The notes below the pieces were generated by a model. It made no database searches and was not told the origin of the DNA. It saw nothing but the letters and a program-made list of their open reading frames with translations. This document shows positions 56,041-64,000 of a DNA stretch of 64,000 bases, in pieces. Within the stretch, counting starts at the first letter, position 1. Every line of letters begins with the position of its first letter. The stretch is from Gammaproteobacteria bacterium (lineage in GTDB: Bacteria > Pseudomonadota > Gammaproteobacteria > QNFE01), in NCBI GenBank assembly GCA_003645455.1, contig QNFE01000007.1, forward strand, positions 1-64,000. Direction: 5' to 3'. Position numbers and translations under genes: made by a program.

Positions 56041-56724
56041 TTACTGAAAATCTGGGTTTTTCCAGCCAATCGGAGCAGTGATCTCTTTTGGTGGTTCAAG
56101 TCTTGATATATAGTCCGCTAATGCCTCAAAATCGGCAAGTTTAAATTTTTGAATTCTTTTTTGCATAGTTTTGTTTGCATTGCGTCTTTTGCCACTTTGA
56201 ATCCATTTTAATTGTCGCAGCACATAATCATAGTGTTGTCCTGCCAAACGAGGATAAAATCTTTTTTCATCTCCTTGGCCGTTAGCACCGTGACATTCGG
56301 CACATTTGCGATAGAATAATTTTTCACCTTTTGCTAGGTTATCACCCTTACCAAGCTCTGGTTTTCGGGTCATCTTTAAGGTGCCGATATAGGCTGTTAC
56401 ATCTGCTATTGATTGTGGACCGCCCATAACTTTAATTTGGGCGATGGGGAACATAATCGGGTTGTCGCGGTTGCCTGCTCTGATATCGGCAATTTGTTTG
56501 ATAATAACAGACGGATGTTGTCCTGCAATTTGTGGATAGTTGCCATCAATGGTGCCCCATCCTTCTGTGCCGTGACAGACGATACATAACTTAAAAACCT
56601 GCTTGCCATTTTTTATGTTACCTGTGGCAGCCATAGCTTGTTTTAGTTCGTTATCTAAGGGTGCATCTGCCATACTTATTGTGGACAAGCCTAATAATAA
56701 CGTTAATGATAATAATTTTTTCAT
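56041..56724 (-). CDS. Cytochrome c4 (dihaem)
   Basis: ATG at 56724, with AGGAG upstream, opens a signal peptide (KKLLSLTLLLGLSTISMADA). Two haem-binding motifs are present, CIVCH and CAECH, each in a cytochrome c domain with distal Met (MFPIAQIKVMGG, and KTMQKRIQKFK). 227 residues, typical of c4, a periplasmic electron carrier to terminal oxidases. The open frame up to 56898 is not the gene start. Confidence 0.92.
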   Translation of the reverse strand: MKKLLSLTLLLGLSTISMADAPLDNELKQAMAATGNIKNGKQVFKLCIVCHGTEGWGTIDGNYPQIAGQHPSVIIKQIADIRAGNRDNPIMFPIAQIKVMGGPQSIADVTAYIGTLKMTRKPELGKGDNLAKGEKLFYRKCAECHGANGQGDEKRFYPRLAGQHYDYVLRQLKWIQSGKRRNANKTMQKRIQKFKLADFEALADYISRLEPPKEITAPIGWKNPDFQ

Positions 56725-56853
56725 TTTTTCTCCTGTTGGAGTTGTTGTTTGTGGCGATATCTTGCATAAAAATAAACAACTAAGTTTTTTGATAAAAACA
56801 TAAAAATAATAAAAACCAAGCCAATTGTAAAACCTATTAGTGGCTGGTCTCAT
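56721..56853 (-). pseudogene. Possible 43-residue membrane peptide gene with a frameshifted start
   Basis: In the frame ending TGA at 56723-56721, which overlaps the cytochrome ATG as ATGA, the bases encode DQPLIGFTIGLVFIIFMFLS then KNLVVYFYARYRHKQQLQQ: a plausible single-span membrane peptide with a basic tail. The only nearby start, ATG at 56853-56851, 7 bases after moaC, is one base out of frame (ATGAGAC in place of ATGGAC). So either one base was inserted, or a non-ATG start is used, or this is chance. Confidence 0.4.
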
Positions 56854-56860
56854 GATATTT

Positions 56861-57343
56861 TTAACCTTCATCTCTGATAAAAATTCCTGATTTTCCACCG
56901 TGTTTTTCTAAGAGTTTTATATCCGATATAATCATTTTTTTATCAACGGCTTTACACATATCATAAATAGTTAAAAGAGCAATCTGGGTCGCAGTTAATG
57001 CCTCCATCTCAATGCCTGTTTTTGATGAGGTTTCAATTATGACGATACACTTGACTTGATTTTTGTCATCAATTATTTGAAAATCAATATTTATATGCTC
57101 GATAGGAATAGGGTGGCACAGCGGAATAAGGGTGGCGGTTTGTTTGGCTGCCATTATTCCTGCAATTCTGGCAATTCCTAAGACATCACCTTTTTTGTGG
57201 TTGCCTTGTCTGATTTTTGCCAAAGTGGCAGGCTCCATTGATATAGCCCCTGATACCACAGCAGATCTTTTGTTGCTATTTTTGGCAGAGACATCAACCA
57301 TATGGGCTTGTCCGTTTTGATTAAAATGATTTAATTCATTCAC
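56861..57343 (-). CDS. moaC: Cyclic pyranopterin monophosphate synthase
   Basis: MoaC makes cPMP, the first stable molybdopterin precursor. [65 protein letters not shown] and the end [15 protein letters not shown] are all diagnostic. 160 residues. mobA at 31 kb is interrupted, so whether the strain makes the bis-MGD form is uncertain. Confidence 0.96.
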   Translation of the reverse strand: MNELNHFNQNGQAHMVDVSAKNSNKRSAVVSGAISMEPATLAKIRQGNHKKGDVLGIARIAGIMAAKQTATLIPLCHPIPIEHINIDFQIIDDKNQVKCIVIIETSSKTGIEMEALTATQIALLTIYDMCKAVDKKMIISDIKLLEKHGGKSGIFIRDEG

Positions 57344-57430
57344 AGCTTAAAATTCTATAAAAAAATTGACATTATAACATTAATTCATTAAAAGATGTAA
57401 TAGTAAATATTATAACCCTCTTATAAACAA

Positions 57431-57473
57431 AAATTTATCATTTTTTGATAAATTTAAAAAAATAACTTATAAT
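57431..57473 (+). promoter_or_regulatory. Promoter with inverted repeat over the -35 box
   Basis: -35 TTGATA (57445-57450), 17-base spacer, -10 TATAAT (57468-57473). The -35 lies in a perfect inverted repeat, AAATTTATCA / TGATAAATTT (57431-57455, loop TTTTT). A regulator binding there would block or activate the nuclease-Crp/Fnr unit; the Crp/Fnr-type protein itself is a candidate. Confidence 0.6.
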
Positions 57474-57497
57474 AGATACTTTTTTATGGAAATAGTT

Positions 57498-58079
57498 ATG
57501 AAAGTTAAAAGAATGTATGTTTTGATTTTATTTTTGGTTTTTCTGTTCGTTGAAAATACAAGTTATTCGCAAAACTATGAGCAGACATATAGTTTTGTCC
57601 GCATAGAAGATGGCGACACAATCAAGATAAAAAAAGATGGAGGTAAAAGCGGAGAAGAATTGAGGTTGCAATTATATGGCATAGATGCACCAGAGAGCAT
57701 AGAGAACCCTAAACTTATTCTTGACGTAAAAAGAATAAAATTGCCGAAAGAAGATATAATAGAACTTGGTCAAAAATCAGCATCTTTTTTGTATAGATTG
57801 ATAAAACTTAATAATAATAAAATTCAACTCAAAGAAAAATTAGACAAAAAAGATAAATACGGACGCTATCTGGTTGAGATATTTGTCACATCAAATAAAG
57901 AAAGTGTAAATTCATATATGATTAAAAAAGGCTATGCCATAGCTCTAAAAAATGATGATGGCTTGAAAAACTCAAAATTAATAAAACATCAAAAACAAGC
58001 AATTGAAGCAAAAGAAGGTTTGTGGGGAATGCATGGCGAAATAATGCAAAAATGGAGCGATGTAAAAAAAAATGAGTAA
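57498..58079 (+). CDS. Secreted thermonuclease-like (SNase) protein
   Basis: ATG at 57498 starts a signal peptide (RMYVLILFLVFLFVENTSYS). The SNase domain shows the metal site RIEDGDTIKIK, the Arg of LRLQLYGIDAPES, KDKYGRYLVEIF and KEGLWGMHGE. The second catalytic Arg corresponds to the R of KYGRYL. It is probably a periplasmic or secreted nuclease. The gene overlaps the Crp/Fnr-type regulator by 8 bases. ATG 57486 would add four residues. Confidence 0.88.
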   Translation: MKVKRMYVLILFLVFLFVENTSYSQNYEQTYSFVRIEDGDTIKIKKDGGKSGEELRLQLYGIDAPESIENPKLILDVKRIKLPKEDIIELGQKSASFLYRLIKLNNNKIQLKEKLDKKDKYGRYLVEIFVTSNKESVNSYMIKKGYAIALKNDDGLKNSKLIKHQKQAIEAKEGLWGMHGEIMQKWSDVKKNE

Positions 58080-58776
58080 CATAACATCAATTTTAAAACA
58101 ACACTATCTATTCTCATCTATGAGTGATGAGGATTTAGTGAAAATTGCAGAAAAATCTGAAATGTTTGATTTAAAAAAACAAGAATCTATTTTTTTTCAA
58201 GGTGACGAGGCTAATAATTTTTATTATATTGTTGACGGACAAGTTTCTTTAGCGAGATCATCACCTAACGGTCAAGAAAAAATAATTGAAATTATTAAGA
58301 AAAATGAAATCTTTGCAGAGGCTTTGATTTTTATGCCACAAAAAGCTCATTATCCTGTGTCTGCTTGCTCTTTAGAAAAATGCACCATAATAAAACTAAA
58401 AAATAAACTCTTAAAAGAAATTTTAAATGATTCCCATAAAACATCTATGGCTATATTATTAAATATGGCAATTAAATTACATGCTCTTTTGGATGAAATT
58501 GATAGCCTGACACTACATGGTGCATCATACAGACTGGTAAGTTTTTTATTGCACCAAATTCCAAAAAATAATATTAAAAATAACAAAGAGAATGAAACTG
58601 CAAATATTAAACTTGATATAGCAAAAAATATAATTGCTTCTCGTTTATCAATTAAACCTGAAACCTTGTCACGTTCTATAAGCTCTCTTAGCAAGAGAGG
58701 TCTTATTAAAATTGACGGAAAACATATCGTTATAAATAATAAAAAATCACTACAGGAATACCTATTCAACAATTAA
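58072..58776 (+). CDS. Crp/Fnr-family transcriptional regulator
   Basis: Cyclic-nucleotide-binding-like domain (FFQGDEANNFYYIVDGQVSL, EIFAEALIFMPQ) and C-terminal winged HTH (IIASRLSIKPETLSRSISSL). The N-terminus has no Fnr-type Cys cluster. The binding pocket lacks the full cAMP signature, so the ligand is unclear; Dnr or other NO/redox sensors are possible. 234 residues. It overlaps the nuclease gene. Confidence 0.88.
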   Translation: MSNITSILKQHYLFSSMSDEDLVKIAEKSEMFDLKKQESIFFQGDEANNFYYIVDGQVSLARSSPNGQEKIIEIIKKNEIFAEALIFMPQKAHYPVSACSLEKCTIIKLKNKLLKEILNDSHKTSMAILLNMAIKLHALLDEIDSLTLHGASYRLVSFLLHQIPKNNIKNNKENETANIKLDIAKNIIASRLSIKPETLSRSISSLSKRGLIKIDGKHIVINNKKSLQEYLFNN

Positions 58777-58797
58777 CGATCTAATTATAAAAAATTT

Positions 58798-60111
58798 ATG
58801 AAAAAAATAATCACTCTATTGGTTTTGATTTGCATGACACATGTATCACAGGCTATGCCACAAATTCAAAAATGGCAAACAAAAAAAGGGGCAAGTGTCT
58901 ATTTTGTTGAAACCCATAATATACCTATGGTTGATGTGCAAATCACATTTAATGCCGCAGGCTCAAAAGACGGCAAAAAATATGGGATAGCAAAGCTTAC
59001 CAATGCCCTATTAGATACAGCAGCTGCAGGTTATGATGCCCAACAAATAGCCACAGAACTTGAAAATATCGGAGCGATTTTATCCAATGATTCTCTAAAA
59101 GATATGGCTATTATAAAATTACGAACCCTAAGTTATGAAAAGCAATTGCAAAAAAGTATTACTATTTTATCGCAGGTAATAGGTTTACCAGATTTTAAAG
59201 AAAAAGAGGTTAATAGATTAAAAAAACAATTTTTATTATTGTTAAAAAATAAAAAACAACAAGCCGATGAGATAAGCTCTGATGCCCTATATGAAGCCAT
59301 TTATAAAAATCATCCATACGGCAAAAGTCCCTATGGCACAAACACAAGCATAAATAATATAAGTCGCGCCGATATTATAGAGTTTTATAAAAAATATTAT
59401 GTTGTCAAAAATATGAGCATTGCAATTATAGGAGATTTAACCAAAAAACAAGCGATAAAAATTGCCAACAAAATTGATAATGGTTTGCAGGAAGGGGTAA
59501 AAGTGGCAAACCTTATCAAACCTCAAAAAATAAAAAAATCTACCAAAAATTATATAAAATTTGATGGCAAACAAAGCCATATTTTGTTGGGACAATTATC
59601 AATAAAAAGAGGGCATAAGGATTACTGGGCGTTATATCTTGCTAACCATATTCTTGGCGGTTCTGGTTTTTCATCGATTATAACCCAAGAAGTTCGTGAA
59701 AAAAGAGGGCTTTCATATAGCGCACATAGTTATATATCACCGATGCAAGAGACAGGAGTTTGGGTCTTTGGTCTGCAAACAAAAACCCAAAATAGCAAAA
59801 AAGCCTTAGATGTTTTGCAAAACACAATCAATAAGTTTCATCAACAAGGCATAACTTCATCACAACTTAAAAAAGCAAAAAGCAATATGATAAATTCAGC
59901 TCCATTGCGAGCAGATAGTAACAAAAAAATATTAGGATACTTGGCAATGATAGGTTTTTATGATTTACCCTTGGATTACCTTAACACCATCAATAAAAAT
60001 ATAAAAAACATAAAACTAAAACAAATAAATAAAGTTATTAAAAAATATTTGCAACCTGATAATTTGCAATATGTTGTGGTGGGCACACAGGACATTTTTG
60101 CCAAAAAATAA
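58798..60111 (+). CDS. M16-family peptidase-like protein, catalytic site missing
   Basis: 437 residues with signal peptide (IITLLVLICMTHVSQA). The fold follows M16 (PMVDVQITFNAAGSKDGKK, YGTNTSINNISRADIIEF, EVREKRGLSYSAHSY), but where HxxEH should lie the sequence reads GIAKLTNALLDTAAAGY: His and Glu ligands are absent. The RGLSYS block of the non-catalytic partner is kept. Such proteins normally pair with an active M16 gene next door; none is here. Confidence 0.88.
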   Translation: MKKIITLLVLICMTHVSQAMPQIQKWQTKKGASVYFVETHNIPMVDVQITFNAAGSKDGKKYGIAKLTNALLDTAAAGYDAQQIATELENIGAILSNDSLKDMAIIKLRTLSYEKQLQKSITILSQVIGLPDFKEKEVNRLKKQFLLLLKNKKQQADEISSDALYEAIYKNHPYGKSPYGTNTSINNISRADIIEFYKKYYVVKNMSIAIIGDLTKKQAIKIANKIDNGLQEGVKVANLIKPQKIKKSTKNYIKFDGKQSHILLGQLSIKRGHKDYWALYLANHILGGSGFSSIITQEVREKRGLSYSAHSYISPMQETGVWVFGLQTKTQNSKKALDVLQNTINKFHQQGITSSQLKKAKSNMINSAPLRADSNKKILGYLAMIGFYDLPLDYLNTINKNIKNIKLKQINKVIKKYLQPDNLQYVVVGTQDIFAKK

Positions 60112-60113
60112 CT

Positions 60114-60989
60114 ATGGATGAGGTTATAGATAAATATATAAGCAATGCTTTACAAATAAATTACAAAACCATCAAAACAACACCAATCACAGGCGGTTGC
60201 ATCAATCAATGTTATAAAATTCAAAATAAAAAACATAAATTTTTTGTAAAAATCAATCAGATAAAATTTTTAAAAATGTTTGAAAAAGAAGCTTTTTCAC
60301 TGCAACAAATCAAAAAAAGTAATACAATCAAAGTGCCAGAGGTTATTTCACATGGCACCGATAAAAATAACAACACAAGTTTTTTGATCTTGGAACATAT
60401 TGATCTTAAAAATAGCGGAGATTCCATAAAATTAGGAGAAAATATTGCTAAACTACATAACAAAAAATATCCCAAATTTGGCTTTGATGAGAATAATTTT
60501 ATCGGACTATCATCACAAATAAATATTTACAAAAAAAACTGGATTGAGTTTTATAGAAAAAATAGACTATTAAAACAATTAAAGTTATTACAACAAAAAA
60601 CTGGTACCATAAACCTGCAAAATTTATATACAATATGCGATAATTTATCGCAGTTTTTTGAATCATATCAACCATATCCGTCACTATTACACGGAGATTT
60701 GTGGTCGGGAAACTATGGCTTTGATAATAAGGGACAACCTATTATTTTTGATCCTGCCTCTTATTATGGAGATAGAGAGACGGATCTAGCGATGAGCGAA
60801 TTATTCGGCGGTTTTTCCCAAGAGTTTTATGCAAGTTATAATAGAGTTTTACCATTAGATGACGGTTATAAAGTTCGTAAAAACCTATATAATCTTTATC
60901 ATATTTTAAACCATTTTAATCTCTTTGGTGGAGGTTATGCCAATCAGGCAAACACAATGATGGAGGATTTATTATCACAGATAAAATAA
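60114..60989 (+). CDS. Fructosamine/ketosamine-3-kinase family protein
   Basis: 291 residues: TPITGGCINQCYKI (P-loop equivalent), FLILEHIDL, catalytic LLHGDLWSGNYG and metal site IIFDPASYYGDRETDLAM. Members phosphorylate ketosamines on glycated proteins (YniA group). It starts 2 bases after the M16-like gene and overlaps the probable start of the MenC-MenE gene. Confidence 0.9.
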   Translation: MDEVIDKYISNALQINYKTIKTTPITGGCINQCYKIQNKKHKFFVKINQIKFLKMFEKEAFSLQQIKKSNTIKVPEVISHGTDKNNNTSFLILEHIDLKNSGDSIKLGENIAKLHNKKYPKFGFDENNFIGLSSQINIYKKNWIEFYRKNRLLKQLKLLQQKTGTINLQNLYTICDNLSQFFESYQPYPSLLHGDLWSGNYGFDNKGQPIIFDPASYYGDRETDLAMSELFGGFSQEFYASYNRVLPLDDGYKVRKNLYNLYHILNHFNLFGGGYANQANTMMEDLLSQIK

Positions 60990-62965
60990 CAGCATCTTTT
61001 ATAGCCAAAAATTTAAAATTTAAAATCCCAGCTATAACATCAAGAGACACCTTGAAAAGTCGCAAAATATGGTATATTTTTTTAAAAAAAAACAATAAAA
61101 TTGGCATAGGTGAGATAGCGCCATTAAAAGGTTTAAGTATAGATAAAATAGATAACATTGAAAATATTTTAAAAAAAATTTGTAATGAACCACAAAAATA
61201 CATCAGTAATAATAATTTATTAGAGTCATATCCTGCTATAAATTTTGGCATAGAGCAGGCTAAGTTAGATTTGAAAAATGGTGGTGGGCAAAAATATTTT
61301 AGCAAAACAAATAAGGATTTTATAAAAATAAATGGTTTGATTTGGATGGGGGATTTTAATTTTCAAAAACAACAAATTGATGAAAAAATACAACAAAAAT
61401 ATAAATGTATAAAAGTAAAAATTGGTAACTTGGATTTTTCTTCTGATATAGAAATTTTAAAATATATTCGCCAACAAGACCCTCAATATAAAATTCAGCT
61501 AAGATTAGATGCCAATGGTGTTTTTGATAATGACGATGCCTTTGATAAAATAAAACAACTATCAATTTTTAAAATTCATTCGATAGAGCAACCGATACAA
61601 GCAGGACAAATCCATGAATTAAAAAAATTATGCAAAACCTCGCCCATCCCCATCGCTTTGGATGAAGAATTAATAAATATAAAAAACAACAAGGAAAAAA
61701 TAGAATTATTAACAACGGTTAAACCTGCCTATATTGTTTTAAAACCCACGATGCTCGGCGGTTTTAAAAATTGTTTATCTTGGATTAAAATAGCAAAAAA
61801 ACACAATATCAAATATTGGATAACAAGCAGCTTGGAATCAAGCATATGTCATAATGCTATCGCTCAATTTTGTGCTTATTATATCAATGATGATAATTAT
61901 CAAGGATTGGGAGCAGGAGAACTTTTTGAAAATAATCTGCCATCCCATATGTGGCAAAAATCATCCAAATTATATATAAAAATTTCAAAACAATGGAATG
62001 ATATTTATAAACTTATAGGTAAATATTTAAGTCATAAAAATAAACTAACCTTTAAAACCTCTGGCACAACAGACACACCAAAAAAAATAAAATTCAACAA
62101 GCGACAAATTAAAAATTCAATCAAACTTACTCAAAAAACATTTAATTTAACAAAAAATCAAAACATAGGTTTGTGTTTGAGTTTAGATTATGTAGCAGGA
62201 ATCATGCAACTGTTGCGAGTTATAGAATTAAATATGAATTTAATCGTTTTTGATGTTTGTGCCGATCCATTGATAAAAAACAACAAAACAATAGATTTTA
62301 TCGCAATGTCACCGAAACAATTAGAGACAACATTAAAAAATCAAAGGGACAAAAAAATAAAAACCATAATATGCGGAGGGGCAGAGATATACAACAACCC
62401 AATAACAACAATAAATGACAATCGAACAAAAACAAAAATATACCAAACCTATGGAATGACCGAAACTCTAACTCATATAGCTATTAAAAAAATTAACGAT
62501 AAATATTATAAAATCTTAGATGGTATAAGTTTTAAACAAAATAAAAAAAATAATTGTTTGATAATCAATGCTCCTCATATAAGCAAAACTCCCATAAAAA
62601 CCTGTGATATAGTCAAAATAATTGACGATAAAAACTTTGAATTTATCGGACGATTAGATAATATTTTAAACATAGATGGCAAAAAAATATCAGCAGAAAC
62701 ATTAGAAAATAAAATTAAAAATAAAATTAAAAATAATAAGTTTTTTATCTATCAACAACAAGAAAAACTATGTCTTGTGATAGAGAATAAACATAATTTA
62801 CTACAAAAAATTTCAGAAAAATCCACTAAAATCGGAAATGGTGCTTTAGCTTTTCCTGTTTTATCTTTTAAAAAGTATAAAATCAAAAAAATAAACTATA
62901 TTGATAGGTTTTGTTACACCAAAAATGGTAAAATTAATCGCTTTAAAACAATAGAAGGATTATAA
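60971..62965 (+). CDS. menCE: MenC-MenE fusion: o-succinylbenzoate synthase and o-succinylbenzoate-CoA ligase
   Basis: First ~350 residues are MenC (enolase superfamily): GIGEIAPLKGLS, catalytic KVKIG, LRLDANGVF, SIEQPI, ALDEELI, VLKPTMLGG. After a short linker (~25 residues) a compact MenE (AMP-forming ligase) follows: FKTSGTTDTPKKIKF, CGGAEIYN, QTYGMTETLTHIA, GRLDNILNIDGKKISAETLE and final Lys NGKINRFK. The first standard start is TTG 61052, but the MenC N-terminal strand (LKFKIPAITSRDTL) is encoded upstream; GGAGG at 60962-60966 points to ATT 60971 or ATC 60974 as start. Both domains look catalytically complete. Confidence 0.9.
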   Translation: MITDKITASFIAKNLKFKIPAITSRDTLKSRKIWYIFLKKNNKIGIGEIAPLKGLSIDKIDNIENILKKICNEPQKYISNNNLLESYPAINFGIEQAKLDLKNGGGQKYFSKTNKDFIKINGLIWMGDFNFQKQQIDEKIQQKYKCIKVKIGNLDFSSDIEILKYIRQQDPQYKIQLRLDANGVFDNDDAFDKIKQLSIFKIHSIEQPIQAGQIHELKKLCKTSPIPIALDEELINIKNNKEKIELLTTVKPAYIVLKPTMLGGFKNCLSWIKIAKKHNIKYWITSSLESSICHNAIAQFCAYYINDDNYQGLGAGELFENNLPSHMWQKSSKLYIKISKQWNDIYKLIGKYLSHKNKLTFKTSGTTDTPKKIKFNKRQIKNSIKLTQKTFNLTKNQNIGLCLSLDYVAGIMQLLRVIELNMNLIVFDVCADPLIKNNKTIDFIAMSPKQLETTLKNQRDKKIKTIICGGAEIYNNPITTINDNRTKTKIYQTYGMTETLTHIAIKKINDKYYKILDGISFKQNKKNNCLIINAPHISKTPIKTCDIVKIIDDKNFEFIGRLDNILNIDGKKISAETLENKIKNKIKNNKFFIYQQQEKLCLVIENKHNLLQKISEKSTKIGNGALAFPVLSFKKYKIKKINYIDRFCYTKNGKINRFKTIEGL

Positions 62966-62969
62966 AAAT

Positions 62970-63794
62970 ATGCCAGAGTTACCAGAGGTAGAGACTGCAA
63001 AAAGAGCGATAGTTCCCTATCTATTAAACAACACCATACAAGATATAAATATCCTATTCCCAAAATTACGCCTCCCAATTGATACAAAATTAAAAGAATT
63101 AGAGGGAAGTGAGATAACATTCATAAGTAGGCGAGCAAAATATATTATTATAACCACCCAAAAGGGCTCAATCTTGCTTCATTTGGGAATGTCCGGTAGC
63201 TTGTTAATATGCAAGAAAAATCAAAATATTCCTCTTAAAAAACACGATCATTTTGAAATCGTATTAAATAACAAAACTCGCTTGCGTTTAAACGACCCTC
63301 GCCGTTTTGGTTTGGTTTTGTATGTAAAAAACAAAGATATACAAAATCATAAATTATTAAAAAATCTGGCCCCAGAACCCTTAACAGATAGCTTTAATGA
63401 CAATTATTTGCAAAATATTTGCCAAAAAAGCGAGGCAAAAATAAAAAACATCTTAATGAATAATAAATTAGTGGTAGGGGTCGGCAACATATATGCTAAT
63501 GAGGTTTTATTTGAATCAAAAATACATCCAGAAACAATTACCAAAAATTTGAATAAAAAACAAATAAAACAACTAACAAAGAGTATTAAAACAACCTTAA
63601 AACAAGCTATAAAAGCAGGTGGTACCACTCTCAAAGATTTCACCAATCCGGAGGGTGGGGCAGGATATTTTTCTATCCAACTTAAAATATACGGCAAAAC
63701 AGACGAGCCTTGCAGTATATGCTCCACCAAAATAAAAAAAATAATAACCACCCAGCGAGCATCATTTTATTGTTCGAATTGCCAAAAAAAATAA
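62970..63794 (+). CDS. mutM: Formamidopyrimidine-DNA glycosylase
   Basis: MutM excises 8-oxoguanine. N-terminal PELPEVETAKRAI with catalytic Pro1/Glu2, LLHLGMSGSLLI, NDPRRFG, VGVGNIYANEVLF and the C-terminal zinc finger CSIC-x16-CSNC. 274 residues, normal. It follows the MenC-MenE gene by 4 bases. Confidence 0.96.
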   Translation: MPELPEVETAKRAIVPYLLNNTIQDINILFPKLRLPIDTKLKELEGSEITFISRRAKYIIITTQKGSILLHLGMSGSLLICKKNQNIPLKKHDHFEIVLNNKTRLRLNDPRRFGLVLYVKNKDIQNHKLLKNLAPEPLTDSFNDNYLQNICQKSEAKIKNILMNNKLVVGVGNIYANEVLFESKIHPETITKNLNKKQIKQLTKSIKTTLKQAIKAGGTTLKDFTNPEGGAGYFSIQLKIYGKTDEPCSICSTKIKKIITTQRASFYCSNCQKK

Positions 63795-63810
63795 AAAAAA
63801 TAAAAAAAAC

Positions 63811-63838
63811 TTGACAAATAATTTTAAAAGCATATAAT
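63811..63838 (+). promoter_or_regulatory. Sigma-70 promoter of tmRNA
   Basis: TTGACA (63811-63816), 16-base spacer, TATAAT (63833-63838): near-consensus boxes about 50 bases before the mature RNA. Confidence 0.85.
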
Positions 63839-63889
63839 TTCCGCCGTGTTTTGAGATTTCATAAGTTTTGAATATCTTTAAATAAATGT

Positions 63890-64000
63890 GGGGACGACTT
63901 GGTTTCGACATGAATTGCAAAACATAAAGTGTATGTCGAGGTGTTAATACTCGTAAAACTTAGCAAACTTATAGTTGCAAACGAAAACAACTACGCAATC
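63890..64000 (+). ncRNA. ssrA: tmRNA, 5' part (runs off the window)
   Basis: Starts GGGGACGACTTGGTTTCGAC, the standard 5' end of the alanyl-tRNA-like domain. The tag reading frame resumes at GCA 63977 and encodes ANENNYAI before the edge, the usual ANDxNYAx type. tmRNA rescues stalled ribosomes and tags the nascent chain for proteolysis. The 3' half is outside the window. Confidence 0.95.

Noticed and set aside
56725-56898. 58-residue N-terminal extension of cytochrome c4
   Set aside because: It would bury the signal peptide; the ATG at 56724 has a ribosome-binding site and starts a clean signal peptide.

Overview
This is an AT-rich chromosomal segment of a gammaproteobacterium. The evidence is gene order: rpmI-rplT-pheS-pheT-ihfA-merR-tRNA-Pro; hupB with tRNA-Val and tRNA-Asp beside ppiD and fabI; aroB-damX; and the isc genes hscB, hscA, fdx and iscX. 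All occur in forms usual for that class. I cannot name a genus. Proteins are rich in Lys, Asn and Ile. Three genes look freshly broken: a frameshifted fdx, mobA with one in-frame stop, and a methyltransferase relic. Intergenic space is full of short repeats. This suggests a genome under relaxed selection.

Layout. 0-2.1 kb: 3' part of a large repeat-built surface protein. 2.3-4.3 kb: broken ferredoxin, iscX, repeats, methyltransferase relic. 4.4-6.6 kb: gmhA, a Nudix hydrolase, mtnA and the SRP RNA. 6.8-11.4 kb: prpC, prpD, an ABC ATPase and tgt. 11.5-16.2 kb: an accessory island with two toxin-antitoxin pairs, a CI-like repressor with paired operators, a lipoprotein paralogous to the first gene, an unknown protein, gene fragments and repeats; it lies between the intact 5' end of tgt and a decayed second copy of that end. 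16.3-21.6 kb: aroB, damX, topA, crcB. 21.6-24.7 kb: a two-gene envelope cassette with a MITE at each side. 24.9-31.4 kb: dapE and the translation cluster through tadA. 31.4-38 kb (mostly minus strand): mobA, hscA, hscB, ppiD, tRNAs, hupB, fabI. 37.9-41.4 kb: orphan solute-binding proteins. 41.4-46.5 kb: a toxin-antitoxin pair, a small membrane-protein/peptide pair and a type IIG restriction-modification gene whose 3' end is present three times. 46.5-56 kb: plsY, truB, cysM, a siroheme-decarboxylase-like gene, midA, uppP, menI-menF-menD and an EamA transporter. 56-64 kb: cytochrome c4, moaC, nuclease, Crp/Fnr regulator, an M16 pseudopeptidase, a fructosamine-kinase-like gene, a MenC-MenE fusion, mutM and the start of tmRNA.

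Functional threads: menaquinone synthesis (menI, menF, menD and menC-menE fused, in two places); propionate oxidation by the methylcitrate cycle (prpC, prpD); Fe-S assembly split over two loci; cell-wall lipid carrier and diaminopimelate synthesis (uppP, dapE).

The most unusual signal is that all three toxin-antitoxin pairs lie next to duplicated ends of a neighbouring gene (tgt 5' end, a beta-flower-like gene 3' end, the restriction-modification gene 3' end), with no integrase or transposase in sight. Second are a MITE family with perfect 5-bp A/T target duplications and a palindromic repeat inserted in frame inside the restriction-modification protein.
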